DNA of 36,603 nucleotides, taken from NCBI GenBank assembly GCA_028353405.1, contig JAOMOG010000016.1, forward strand, positions 1 to 36,603, in the 5' to 3' direction. The notes below the pieces were generated by a model that saw only the letters and a program-made list of their open reading frames with translations, had not been told where the DNA came from and made no database searches. How positions within the stretch are numbered: position 1 is the first letter of the stretch; each line of letters begins with the position of its first letter. Position numbers and translations under genes: made by a program. The DNA is from Candidatus Poseidoniaceae archaeon. GTDB lineage: Archaea; Thermoplasmatota; Poseidoniia; Poseidoniales; Poseidoniaceae. Positions 1 to 7,425 of the stretch are shown piece after piece.

Positions 1-2
1 GT

Positions 3-359
3 GTAGAAAGTGGAGATGATGCTGCGCATTTACTAATAAAAAATCATGATTGGAAACATTTGGTGGTAGTTTGTGGAGCAGCCGGAGTTACAATCTATTC
101 CGCAGACGGAAGTTCTGTCCATGCAGAATGTACATTGACAGACCTGCGACAAATGATTGGTTTAGTAGATGCTGCAGTGGTTGCTATTGCAGTTGCGATT
201 TCAGAAAAACTAGGCGTTTCACATACCGCACAATTAGTAAATGCGGCATGCGAATGTATTCTTGCAGCAAGTAGTTCAGACTCATTTGTATTGAATCGTG
301 ATGATTTAGTGGATAGAATAGGCGAAATGGCTTGGAATCTCCAAGTATCCAAGCGTTGA
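3..359 (+). CDS. PfkB/ribokinase-family kinase, C-terminal fragment
   Basis: This is the 3' end of a gene that begins before the window; the frame is open from base 3 to the TGA at 357-359, so any internal ATG (for example at 60) is not the true start. The visible part fits the C-terminal lobe of PfkB/ribokinase-type sugar kinases: a VVVCGAAGVTIY strand-turn with the family's 'G..G' pattern, then a segment where the family normally has D-T-x-G-A-G-D. Here that segment reads MIGLVDAA, so the Asp of the catalytic base position appears kept but the Gly-Ala-Gly anion hole is altered. A helical LVNAACECILAAS segment follows, as in the RfaE/HldE-like branch. The substrate cannot be told from this fragment. 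The stop overlaps the Shine-Dalgarno site of the next gene, so the two are probably co-transcribed. Confidence 0.65.
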   Translation, partial: VESGDDAAHLLIKNHDWKHLVVVCGAAGVTIYSADGSSVHAECTLTDLRQMIGLVDAAVVAIAVAISEKLGVSHTAQLVNAACECILAASSSDSFVLNRDDLVDRIGEMAWNLQVSKR

Positions 360-365
360 GGTGAT
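358..365 (+). promoter_or_regulatory. Shine-Dalgarno site of archease
   Basis: GAGGTGAT lies 3 nt before the ATG at 369 and overlaps the TGA stop of the upstream kinase gene (357-359). It matches the AUCACCUC 3' end expected of archaeal 16S rRNA and supports both the chosen start and translational coupling of the two genes. Confidence 0.7.
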
Positions 366-368
366 ATT

Positions 369-869
369 ATGAGTTATTGGCCAAGGCCAACCACTGCCGA
401 TATCGGTTTACGTGCATTTTCTAATTCACCAAATAATTTAATGGTGGAGGCTGCCCTTGGAATGCAAAATATTCTATTGGATGATGAATCGAATTCACAT
501 CTAAATAAGCATCTAAGACACAATTCGCAATGGAATGTTAGTATTGATTGTGAAGAAGATGAATTTAATTATGATCTGCTTTTGTTAAAATGGTTGGACG
601 AAATCCTTTATCGCAGCGAAATCAAACAACAATGGTTTGTTGATGGACAAGTGATTGTCAGCCATTCAAACGGAAAACTGAATTTGCAGGCACAAGTTTC
701 ATGGATCGATTGTGAATTAATTACTCGTGAAATTGAAATCAAGGCAGTCACAAGTCACCAGTTAAAATTTGAAGAAGTGTCTCATCAACATGAGATTATC
801 AGTAAATGGCCAGAAGTTCCATCGTTTCAAGGACCTGGATGGTTTTGTGATGTCATCTTTGACATATGA
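369..869 (+). CDS. Archease (RtcB RNA ligase activator)
   Basis: Archease family protein of 166 residues, slightly longer than the usual 135-150. Archease is a small metal-binding protein that speeds guanylylation and turnover of the tRNA-splicing ligase RtcB. Family hallmarks seen: the N-terminal TTADIG motif (D11) followed by a helix ending AALGMQNIL, a central segment LLLKWLDEILYRSE (the family's hydrophobic 'WL.E.LY' helix), and the C-terminal EIKAVTSHQLKFEE strand followed by a terminal DVIFDI. The acidic residues in the N-terminal and C-terminal motifs are those known to form the metal site in the family. The start ATG is fixed by a strong GAGGTGAT site. No rtcB is in this window. It converges on the SRP RNA gene, whose 3' end is only a few bases from this stop codon. 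Confidence 0.9.
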   Translation: MSYWPRPTTADIGLRAFSNSPNNLMVEAALGMQNILLDDESNSHLNKHLRHNSQWNVSIDCEEDEFNYDLLLLKWLDEILYRSEIKQQWFVDGQVIVSHSNGKLNLQAQVSWIDCELITREIEIKAVTSHQLKFEEVSHQHEIISKWPEVPSFQGPGWFCDVIFDI

Positions 870-874
870 ATAAA

Positions 875-1170
875 GGTGGGAATCCGAGGGTGGACGCTCG
901 TTCCTATTAGCCAAATCTGTACACTTCCTCCATCCCGAAACCCCACAGCACTCATGGCCCCGAGTAGGGCTGCTCCGTTCCCGGCCTGACCTAATCCCTC
1001 GGTTATCTAATTCCCGTTTTCTTCCGAAGACGGTTTATAGCACCCGAATCATGTGGGGGCGAGACATCAATGTCCGCATACAGAAACCAATAAGCCGCTT
1101 TCGCCGCCCCAAGGCTTTCAGCCCACCATAAAGACGATTTGTGGTATAGGGTACGCCTAGCTCCCCACCT
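875..1170 (-). ncRNA. Archaeal signal recognition particle RNA (7S RNA)
   Basis: This non-coding, GC-rich stretch stands out from AT-rich surroundings. Read on the minus strand it contains the SRP RNA helix 8 signature: GTCAGGCC, a GGAA tetraloop closed by CCG/CGG, then GGAGCAGCC (about 967-989), all enclosed by a CCGAG/CTCGG stem. This is the SRP54-binding site. A hairpin with paired CCGTCTTC and GAAG..ACGG arms just upstream fits helix 6 (SRP19 site). The ends can pair (GGTGGGG near 1162-1168 with TCCCACC at 875-881), as expected for archaeal helix 1. The length of about 296 nt agrees with archaeal SRP RNAs (about 300). The 5' end is estimated from a TATA-like box at 1194-1201 and the 3' end from terminal pairing; both may be off by several bases. 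It is encoded downstream of ccmE and converges on archease. Confidence 0.92.
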
Positions 1171-1193
1171 ATCCCATCCAATCCTAACACAGG

Positions 1194-1201
1194 CTATATT
1201 T
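1194..1201 (-). promoter_or_regulatory. Putative TATA box of the SRP RNA gene
   Basis: On the minus strand the sequence AAATATAG lies about 25-28 nt before the estimated 5' end of the SRP RNA (near 1170). That is the usual archaeal TATA-to-start distance. No clear BRE is visible. The assignment rests on position and composition only. Confidence 0.45.
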
Positions 1202-1229
1202 GAACAACTCGCTTTGGCAGCAAGGAATA

Positions 1230-1628
1230 TTATTCCGATTCCTGTTCAACTTGTTCTTCATATTTTGATGGACAGGAGGTTTTGATGATTTCTGCCTCAA
1301 AGATATATTGATTATTTTCAAATCTTAAAATCCCTTCAGCGTATACCGTTCTATTATCTCCAAGTCCATTGGATACTGAAGCTTGAGAAAAATCAATAAT
1401 AACAGATTCACTATCACCATGCAGAATAAATGTTGATGTTTCATTGTCAATGCTTCCATCGGAAACTTCACCTCTAATAGCAATTGATTTGCCAATCAAT
1501 GAATCAGGATCATCCATTAGAACATCTACAGTTCTAGTGGGTTCTGGCGCTTCTAATATTATGACACCAAGAAGGAAGATGGTAATTAATCCACCAATTA
1601 TTAGGAATCTTGTTCTTCTTGCAATCAT
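1230..1628 (-). CDS. ccmE: Cytochrome c maturation haem chaperone CcmE, CxxxY type
   Basis: A 132-residue membrane-anchored protein that fits CcmE, the periplasmic haem chaperone of System I cytochrome c maturation. Residues about 7-26 form one transmembrane anchor (RTRFLIIGGLITIFLLGVII). A small OB-fold domain follows with the family pattern VDVLMDDPDSLIGKSIAIRGEV and later VYAEGILRFENNQYIFEAEII. The C-terminal haem-binding motif is C119-P-S-K-Y123, that is CxxxY. Most bacterial CcmE proteins use HxxxY here; Cys variants are known in archaea and some sulfate reducers. An acidic tail ends the protein. Its ATG directly follows the TGA of pyrD (TGAATG) and a strong GAGGTGAT lies inside the end of pyrD, so the pair is co-translated. 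No other ccm genes are in the window. Confidence 0.8.
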   Translation of the reverse strand: MIARRTRFLIIGGLITIFLLGVIILEAPEPTRTVDVLMDDPDSLIGKSIAIRGEVSDGSIDNETSTFILHGDSESVIIDFSQASVSNGLGDNRTVYAEGILRFENNQYIFEAEIIKTSCPSKYEEQVEQESE

Positions 1629-2756
1629 TCAATCACCTCTGTGAGAACTGCCTATGGCTTGATCCAAGGTTGAATAACCGTTTTGCTTCATTTTCTTATC
1701 AATACCATTTACTACCTGCTTTGTCAAGGATGCTCCCTCAAAAACAAATCCACTATAGGCTTGTATCAATGATGCTCCAGCGCATATTTTCTGCCATGCA
1801 TCTTCTCCAGACATTATTCCACCAACTCCAACTATTGGGAACTCTCCATCAGTCATTTTATAAATTTTTGAAATCATTTCGGTAGATTTTTGCTGGATAG
1901 GTAAACCACTCATGCCGCCATTTTGAGTGAATACCCCTTGTTCCTTGCCGTTAATTTCGTTCGGGCGGCTCGTGGTAGTATTTGATGCAATAATGCCGTT
2001 ACAGCCATTCGAGCGGGCTGTATTGACTATTGCAATCAATTGGTCATCATCCAAATCTGGAGAAATCTTAACCAATATTGGTTTTAGAGATATCCCATGT
2101 AACTTTGATTCAGATTCATTAACAGTCTTACAAGACTCAATTATCTCCTTCAGATCATCATCTTTCTGTAACTCTCTGAGATTAGGAGTATTTGGTGAAG
2201 AGACGTTTATGACAAAAACATCTGCATATTTCCATAACCTTTGCATAGTAGTTGCATAATCTGCGGCAGCATCTTCAAGTTCAGTCAATTTTGATTTGCC
2301 TAAATTTATCCAAAGTGGAATTTTTGGCTGCCCATATTTTGAAAAATGCTTATTGAGTTGTATTGCAGTCTTCTCACTACCAGGATTATTGAAACCCATT
2401 CGATTTACTAAAGCCTTTGATTTTCCTGCCCGAAACATTCTAGGTTTTGGATTGCCCAATTGTTCAAGCATTGTAATTCCACCAATTTCCATGAACCCTA
2501 AACCCAGTGATTCCCAGCCACGCAATGCTTCTGCTCTCTTATCCATCCCAGCAGCAATTCCGAAAGGATTCTTGAAATCTAAGCCAAATCTCGTTGTAGG
2601 AATACGTTTAGATGGTTTGTACATTAGTGATACTGAACTTCTAGTTATTGGATTGGAAACCATCATTCGTAATAATTTCAAGGCTCTACTGTGCGCTTTC
2701 TCTGAATCTTGAATTGCCAATAAGGGCTTGGCGATGATGCTGTATCCAAGTCCCAT
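1629..2756 (-). CDS. pyrD: Dihydroorotate dehydrogenase, class 2 (quinone-linked)
   Basis: An FMN enzyme that oxidises dihydroorotate to orotate in pyrimidine synthesis and passes electrons to the quinone pool. The 375 residues show class 2 features: an N-terminal helical segment (SIIAKPLLAIQDSEKAHSRA, the membrane/quinone-tunnel domain), then FGLDFKNPFGIAAGMDK, MEIGGITMLEQLGNPKPRMFR, NRMGFNNPG, and the active-site loop NVSSPNTPNLRELQ with the class 2 catalytic Ser. Later come VKISPDL, ASNTTTSRP, MSGLPIQ and the phosphate-binding IVGVGGIMSGEDAW. I chose ATG 2756 because it gives the normal class 2 N-terminus. The frame stays open further upstream, but that part has no family similarity and overlaps the divergent gene at 2800. 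It is followed by ccmE with abutting stop and start. Confidence 0.92.
   Translation of the reverse strand: MGLGYSIIAKPLLAIQDSEKAHSRALKLLRMMVSNPITRSSVSLMYKPSKRIPTTRFGLDFKNPFGIAAGMDKRAEALRGWESLGLGFMEIGGITMLEQLGNPKPRMFRAGKSKALVNRMGFNNPGSEKTAIQLNKHFSKYGQPKIPLWINLGKSKLTELEDAAADYATTMQRLWKYADVFVINVSSPNTPNLRELQKDDDLKEIIESCKTVNESESKLHGISLKPILVKISPDLDDDQLIAIVNTARSNGCNGIIASNTTTSRPNEINGKEQGVFTQNGGMSGLPIQQKSTEMISKIYKMTDGEFPIVGVGGIMSGEDAWQKICAGASLIQAYSGFVFEGASLTKQVVNGIDKKMKQNGYSTLDQAIGSSHRGD
1632..1639 (-). promoter_or_regulatory. Shine-Dalgarno site of ccmE inside the end of pyrD
   Basis: On the minus strand GAGGTGAT sits 3 nt before the ATG at 1628 and lies within the last codons of pyrD. It fixes the ccmE start and indicates translational coupling. 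Confidence 0.7.
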
Positions 2757-2799
2757 ATTAGGTGGGTGATGAAAGGTATTCTTCAAGACTTGTGCTTGT

Positions 2800-3246
2800 A
2801 TGGCCACAAATATGCGCATCACTGACCCCCAATGGCCAGCACTGCGCGAGGCTGCGAGAAGGATTTTGAGATTAAAGGAAATACGAATTATAATTCCTCC
2901 CGAATACCATTCCATCACAAATGAAATGATAGTAGGACTTGGAGAAAAACAGCCAGCGCGACTAACATTTCCACAATTAGTTGAGGGACCCGTCATCACT
3001 GTTGAAATGTTAACTCTGGAAGAAGAACTCAATGGAAAAATAATACAAATCTCTCACAATGAACCTGATTCAGATATTCTTTGGATCAAGGGTGATAATA
3101 TTTTGTGGCTTGACATCATAGATGCTTGTGAAGAGTTGCTATCTGCTGGATACCCAGGTTGTATCGGATGTGGAGGTCCTAACTCAGAACAAAAATGGAA
3201 CGAATCAAATCAAAGAATTGTCACAAGAAATATTAGTCCCCGCTAA
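2800..3246 (+). CDS. Conserved-looking hypothetical protein with a C-terminal Cys pair
   Basis: A 148-residue soluble protein that I do not recognise. It starts 43 nt from the divergent pyrD start. The N-terminal 40 residues are basic and helical (REAARRILRLKEIRI), the middle is mixed alpha/beta, and near the C-terminus is a Gly/Cys-rich stretch, YPGCIGCGGPNSEQ, whose CxxC could bind a metal. No membrane segment or signal peptide is visible. The start could be ATG 2800 or ATG 2812 (MRITDPQW); neither has a clear Shine-Dalgarno site, which fits a leaderless mRNA. It is called as coding because it is a full-length open frame in an otherwise non-coding interval with ordinary amino acid composition. 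Confidence 0.6.
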   Translation: MATNMRITDPQWPALREAARRILRLKEIRIIIPPEYHSITNEMIVGLGEKQPARLTFPQLVEGPVITVEMLTLEEELNGKIIQISHNEPDSDILWIKGDNILWLDIIDACEELLSAGYPGCIGCGGPNSEQKWNESNQRIVTRNISPR

Positions 3247-3367
3247 CCGTGATAATTTCAAAAAAAAATATGTTACTTTTGACTAGATACTAAAGTATCT
3301 ATTTGCAGACCCTTTCAAATCTACTTTAGAGAGGGTTCAAGTATTGTCGCCATTGGCCTTCAAATCC
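3247..3367. other. Intergenic region before the topoisomerase gene
   Basis: AT-rich, no coding frame. It holds a poly-A run (about 3261-3269), the inverted repeat at 3285-3300, and a GAGAGGGTTCAA block at 3329-3340 that recurs in the valS leader (TTTAG/GAGAGG/TTCAA at 29781-29797). Confidence 0.5.
3285..3300. promoter_or_regulatory. Perfect inverted repeat upstream of the topoisomerase gene
   Basis: AGATACT-AA-AGTATCT is a perfect 7-bp inverted repeat with a 2-base centre, in the 121-nt gap before the topoisomerase start. A TATA-like AAAATATG lies around 3266-3273, so the repeat would fall near the expected transcription start. That suggests an operator for a dimeric regulator, but a 3' hairpin of the upstream gene is also possible. 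Confidence 0.4.
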
Positions 3368-6127
3368 ATGGTAGTTCTCATCCTCGCTGAAAAACCAAGT
3401 GTTGCTGCTGATGTTGCTAATGTGCTTGGAGCTAATAATAAGCATGAGACTCATTGGCAAGGAAATGACTTGGTTGTCACATGGGCAATAGGTCATTTAT
3501 TACAATTAAAGTACATGGACGACTATGATGCAGATTTTAAAGATTGGAGGAAAACAGTGGAAAGATTGCCATTCATTCCTGAGGAATTCCAGTATAAAGC
3601 AATAGGTGGTAGAGGAAAGAAACAACTTACTGCTATTACAAAATTGATTAAAGACAAAACTGTAACTGAGATTGTTAATGCTTGTGACGCTGCAAGAGAG
3701 GGTGAATTAATTTTCAGAACTATTGTAGCACATAGCAAGTCAAAATTGCCTACGAGCAGAATGTGGTTGCAATCGATGACGCAGGATTCAATTCAAAACG
3801 CGTGGGATGATAGAAAGCCTGGTGAAGAATATAACTCACTCAGAGATGCAGCTTATTCACGTAGCGAGGCTGATTGGATAATTGGTATGAATGGTTCTAG
3901 AATTGCCAATTCATTCCTCCCTAAGAAGAGAAATGAAAAGAGTGCTATTTCACTCGGTCGTGTGCAAACCGCAACGCTTGCCATGATAGTTGATCACGAG
4001 TTAGAAGTTCTAGCACATCAACCAGTTCCATACTGGCAATTGGAGGCTAAATTTACCGCAGGTGATGCAACATGGAATGCTCGTTGGGAAAGAAACGGGC
4101 ACAAGGATGATGAAGACAGACCAGAATATAAGTCGCATAGAATAATTGAAGCATCTGAAAAAGAAAAACTTGAGACAATCTTATCTTCTAACACAAAGGC
4201 TGATGTGACACAAAAAAATAGAGACTCTGTTGAAAAGCCACCACTCAATTTTGATTTGACTGCTTTGCAAAGAGAAGCAAACAACATCTGGTCTTGGTCG
4301 GCAAAAAGAACACTTGGCGTAGCACAGGCTTTGTATGACACTTACAAATTGACAACTTATCCACGTACCGATTCGCGATACTTACCTGAGGATATGTTCG
4401 AAGAAATTACCAACACAATTCATAAGTTGGCTGCACAGGACAAATATAATTCACATGCACTAAAAATTGTGGATGCGAAAAATACCTCTGGTTCTGGCAT
4501 GAATAATACAAAACGCAATTTTAATAATGCTAAAGTTAGTGATCACTTTGCAGTAATTCCTACTGGGAAAATTCCAGATGGACTCAGTGGAGATCATGCT
4601 AAATTGTATGATTTAATAGTGCGAACTTTCCTTGCTTCATGGTATCCTGAGGCGACTTGGGATGTACAGAAGAGAACCGCATCTATCGAAGGTGAAAATT
4701 TCATCAAAGAATCTCGCTGTCTAAAAGTTCCTGGATGGAGAGAAGTCAAGCCTAAAAAGCAAGATTTGCCTGAAGGTTGGAATTCATTACCATCAAACCC
4801 ATGCAAAGCAGACATCACAGAATCTGAATTCAAAGAGGAGAAATCTAAACCGAAAAACCGTTTGAAGGAAGCAGGCTTGCTAAGATTGATGGAACATGCT
4901 GGTAAGCAAATCGATGATGATGACTTAGCAGCTGCAATCAAAGACAAGGGTCTTGGAACTCCAGCAACAAGAGCAGATACCATTGAAAAGTTAGTTGATA
5001 GAGGATATATTATCCGTTCACGTAATGGCTCGATAAGTGGGACTGCGCATGGAATTAGAATTATTGATGTCCTACGAAGAATCCCTGTTGATTGGATTAC
5101 TTCGGCTGAACTAACTGGAGAAATGGAATCATCGCTTCTAAATGTTCAACGAGGTGAAGAACCAAGAGAGACATATATGCAAAGTATCGTTGCTAAGACT
5201 ACTTCGATGGTCAATTTAATCCGCGACCACGACCGAGTTGAACTTTATGCGGATGAACCTTCATTGGGTGATTGCCCGAAATGTGGTAACCAAATAAAAG
5301 AGACTACATTGTCATACCAATGCACCGAAAATAAAGGACGCGACAAAGGTTGTCCATTCGTATTTTGGAAAGATACATCAGGCCGTTGGTTTGATAGAAT
5401 CACCGCTACACGCTTAATTGAAAATAAATCAATAACTGATTTGCATGGATTCTTTAATCGCAATGGTGAAAGTTATGATGCAACAATCACTTTAGAAGAA
5501 GATGGTAAAGTAAAATCAGCAGGTGGCGAGACAACCGCTAAAATAACCGATGAAGAGTTGTGCCCTTGTCCTGCTTGTGAACATGGTACAATCCGCATTG
5601 GAACTAATGTATATGCTTGCGATTATGATGATTGTAAATTTAGAGGCGTTTCAAAGGAGATGTGTAAAAGAGCTATAACTGCTGAAGAGGCAAAGATGAT
5701 TCTTACTGACGGAAAGTCACCACTACTGAAAGATTTCACATCTAAGAAAAACCGCCCATTCAATGCATTCCTAGTTCTGACTGGAAATAGAATAAGCTAT
5801 GAATTCCCTCCTCGTGATGCACCTGCAGATGCAAAGAAGTTCCCTATTGTTGCAGGAGTTGTTGCTATTTGTCCGATTCATAGTGTTAATATTGTTGAAA
5901 CTGAAACTACATATCAACCAGAGGAAGCAGGTTCAGGTTGTAGCATTCAATTGATGCGGGAAATCTCAAAAAGAGAGATCACACGTGAAGAAGCAAAGCA
6001 GTTAATTGAGAAGAAATCCCTCGGACCTTTTGATGACTTCCTCTCTAAGAAAACTCAAAAACCATTCGCTTCATCTCTTTATCTAAAGAAAAATGAATCT
6101 GTAGGATATAAATTCGCTAAGCGTTAA
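3368..6127 (+). CDS. Type IA DNA topoisomerase, TopB/TopA-like with C-terminal repeats
   Basis: A 919-residue type IA topoisomerase that relaxes or decatenates DNA through a transient 5'-phosphotyrosine bond. The TOPRIM domain (about 1-145) opens with VVLILAEKPSVAADVA and holds CDAAREGELIF, the TopB-like form of the acidic motif. The cleavage domain contains LGRVQTATLAMIVD and the catalytic motif TTYPRTDSRY with Tyr331; GLGTPATRADTIEKLVDRGYI follows. After residue about 630 there is a zinc-finger segment (CPKCG...C...C) and three related C-terminal repeats of the 'topoisomerase C-terminal repeat' kind, each ending in a block like PFNAFLVL or PFASSLYL. ATG 3368 gives the family N-terminus. A TTG at 3344 would add eight residues and has a GAGAGGG eight bases upstream, so it remains possible. 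The architecture is more bacterial TopB-like than archaeal. Confidence 0.9.
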   Translation: MVVLILAEKPSVAADVANVLGANNKHETHWQGNDLVVTWAIGHLLQLKYMDDYDADFKDWRKTVERLPFIPEEFQYKAIGGRGKKQLTAITKLIKDKTVTEIVNACDAAREGELIFRTIVAHSKSKLPTSRMWLQSMTQDSIQNAWDDRKPGEEYNSLRDAAYSRSEADWIIGMNGSRIANSFLPKKRNEKSAISLGRVQTATLAMIVDHELEVLAHQPVPYWQLEAKFTAGDATWNARWERNGHKDDEDRPEYKSHRIIEASEKEKLETILSSNTKADVTQKNRDSVEKPPLNFDLTALQREANNIWSWSAKRTLGVAQALYDTYKLTTYPRTDSRYLPEDMFEEITNTIHKLAAQDKYNSHALKIVDAKNTSGSGMNNTKRNFNNAKVSDHFAVIPTGKIPDGLSGDHAKLYDLIVRTFLASWYPEATWDVQKRTASIEGENFIKESRCLKVPGWREVKPKKQDLPEGWNSLPSNPCKADITESEFKEEKSKPKNRLKEAGLLRLMEHAGKQIDDDDLAAAIKDKGLGTPATRADTIEKLVDRGYIIRSRNGSISGTAHGIRIIDVLRRIPVDWITSAELTGEMESSLLNVQRGEEPRETYMQSIVAKTTSMVNLIRDHDRVELYADEPSLGDCPKCGNQIKETTLSYQCTENKGRDKGCPFVFWKDTSGRWFDRITATRLIENKSITDLHGFFNRNGESYDATITLEEDGKVKSAGGETTAKITDEELCPCPACEHGTIRIGTNVYACDYDDCKFRGVSKEMCKRAITAEEAKMILTDGKSPLLKDFTSKKNRPFNAFLVLTGNRISYEFPPRDAPADAKKFPIVAGVVAICPIHSVNIVETETTYQPEEAGSGCSIQLMREISKREITREEAKQLIEKKSLGPFDDFLSKKTQKPFASSLYLKKNESVGYKFAKR

Positions 6128-6201
6128 TTACTACATATTTGGCGATTTATCTTTAATTTCAATGAGAAGGTTGATGGCTAATCGGTTGCGGTTGCAGTTT
6201 G

Positions 6202-7416
6202 ATGACACAGCAATTGTGGGACGTTGTCATTGTCGGCGCAGGTCCAATCGGTGGTCGTTGTGCCACTTTATTGGCTGAAAGAGGTCACTCCGTGTTATTG
6301 CTAGAAGAACACAATGAAATTGGCCGTCCATTTCAATGCGCTGGATTAGTCAATCCAAGAGCAATGCGTTCTGTATCACTGGAAGATACCATTCTTCAAG
6401 AAATTGATGGGGCACTAATACATGGGCCAAGTGGAACTTTAGTTCCAGTAGGAGAAAAAAATAATCCACGGACATATGTTGTATGTCGTAAGAAATTTGA
6501 TCAGGGTGTTGTTCAACAATCTTTGCAAGCAGGTACAGAACTTTGGCTCAATTCGATGCCAGTAGATGCTTCAGTAGATGATAATGAAGTTAAATTAACA
6601 ATCAATAGGGATAACGAGATTATTAACTTGAAATGTAAACTATTACTCGGGTGTGATGGTGCTCAATCTTGGACTAGAAGATATTTCAAAATGGGTAAAC
6701 CTAAAGAATTGATGATTGGTTTTCAAGCAGAAGTTGTTGGCTATCAAAGCGATGATAGATGGCTAGAAATGTATAGCGGTTCGAAAGTGGCTCCAGGTTT
6801 TTTTGCATGGGTTATACCTTCTGGACTCGGTACTCACAGAATTGGAATATGGTCAACTGCTGAACATTTGAAAGGTCGTTCAGTTGAACAGTGTTATCAC
6901 GATTTAATCAATCACCCACTCTGGGCTGAAAGGTTTAGCGAGATTCAAGAAACTGCAAGATACTGCGGGCCGATACCGAGTGGAATGGTAAAGAATCCCA
7001 TTAAAAATAGAGTTATGCTAATCGGTGATGCAGCTGGTATGGCAAAACCTACCACTGGGGGGGGTATCGGGCCAGGATTCAAACAGATTGAGATGATTAT
7101 TGATGATCTTTCAACAGCGATTAACAATAATCAATTATCACAAAAGGAATTGCAAAAAATTGCCCTGAAAAAGTGGCATGAGATGAAAAGAACTCAAGAT
7201 AAAGCAAGAGCATTAAGGGATTTGTTAGTTAGTAATTGTACCGATGAAGAGTTAGATCTTCATTTTGAGAATTTTTCTAAGCCTGAAGTTTTACAATTGA
7301 TCAACTCAGTCGGAGATATTGAAAAACCAGTTCCATTAGGGTTGGCGCTATTGAAAAAAGTACCAGCTTTCCGAAAACTTGCCCTGAAGGCAGGGGTCAA
7401 GTTATTATTCACATGA
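6202..7416 (+). CDS. Geranylgeranyl reductase family FAD-dependent oxidoreductase
   Basis: A 404-residue flavoprotein of the geranylgeranyl reductase family. In archaea such enzymes saturate the isoprenoid chains of membrane lipids. The N-terminal Rossmann motif VVIVGAGPIGGRCA binds FAD, followed by LLEEHNEIGRPFQCAGLVNPRA, with the Cys often seen in this family. A second FAD motif is LLLGCDGAQSWTRR, and the third is LIGDAAGMAKPTTGGGIG (about residues 273-290), typical of the family. Length matches the usual 390-410. I chose ATG 6202; an in-frame TTG lies just before it. The next gene, a membrane protein, starts 9 nt after the stop, so the two are probably an operon. Chlorophyll- or menaquinone-directed relatives exist, so the substrate is inferred from the archaeal context. 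Confidence 0.85.
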   Translation: MTQQLWDVVIVGAGPIGGRCATLLAERGHSVLLLEEHNEIGRPFQCAGLVNPRAMRSVSLEDTILQEIDGALIHGPSGTLVPVGEKNNPRTYVVCRKKFDQGVVQQSLQAGTELWLNSMPVDASVDDNEVKLTINRDNEIINLKCKLLLGCDGAQSWTRRYFKMGKPKELMIGFQAEVVGYQSDDRWLEMYSGSKVAPGFFAWVIPSGLGTHRIGIWSTAEHLKGRSVEQCYHDLINHPLWAERFSEIQETARYCGPIPSGMVKNPIKNRVMLIGDAAGMAKPTTGGGIGPGFKQIEMIIDDLSTAINNNQLSQKELQKIALKKWHEMKRTQDKARALRDLLVSNCTDEELDLHFENFSKPEVLQLINSVGDIEKPVPLGLALLKKVPAFRKLALKAGVKLLFT

Positions 7417-7425
7417 GGGTTAGAG

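Noticed and set aside
2757-3032. Upstream open extension of pyrD (92 extra residues)
   Set aside because: It has no DHODH similarity, overlaps the divergent gene at 2800, and ATG 2756 gives the usual class 2 N-terminus.
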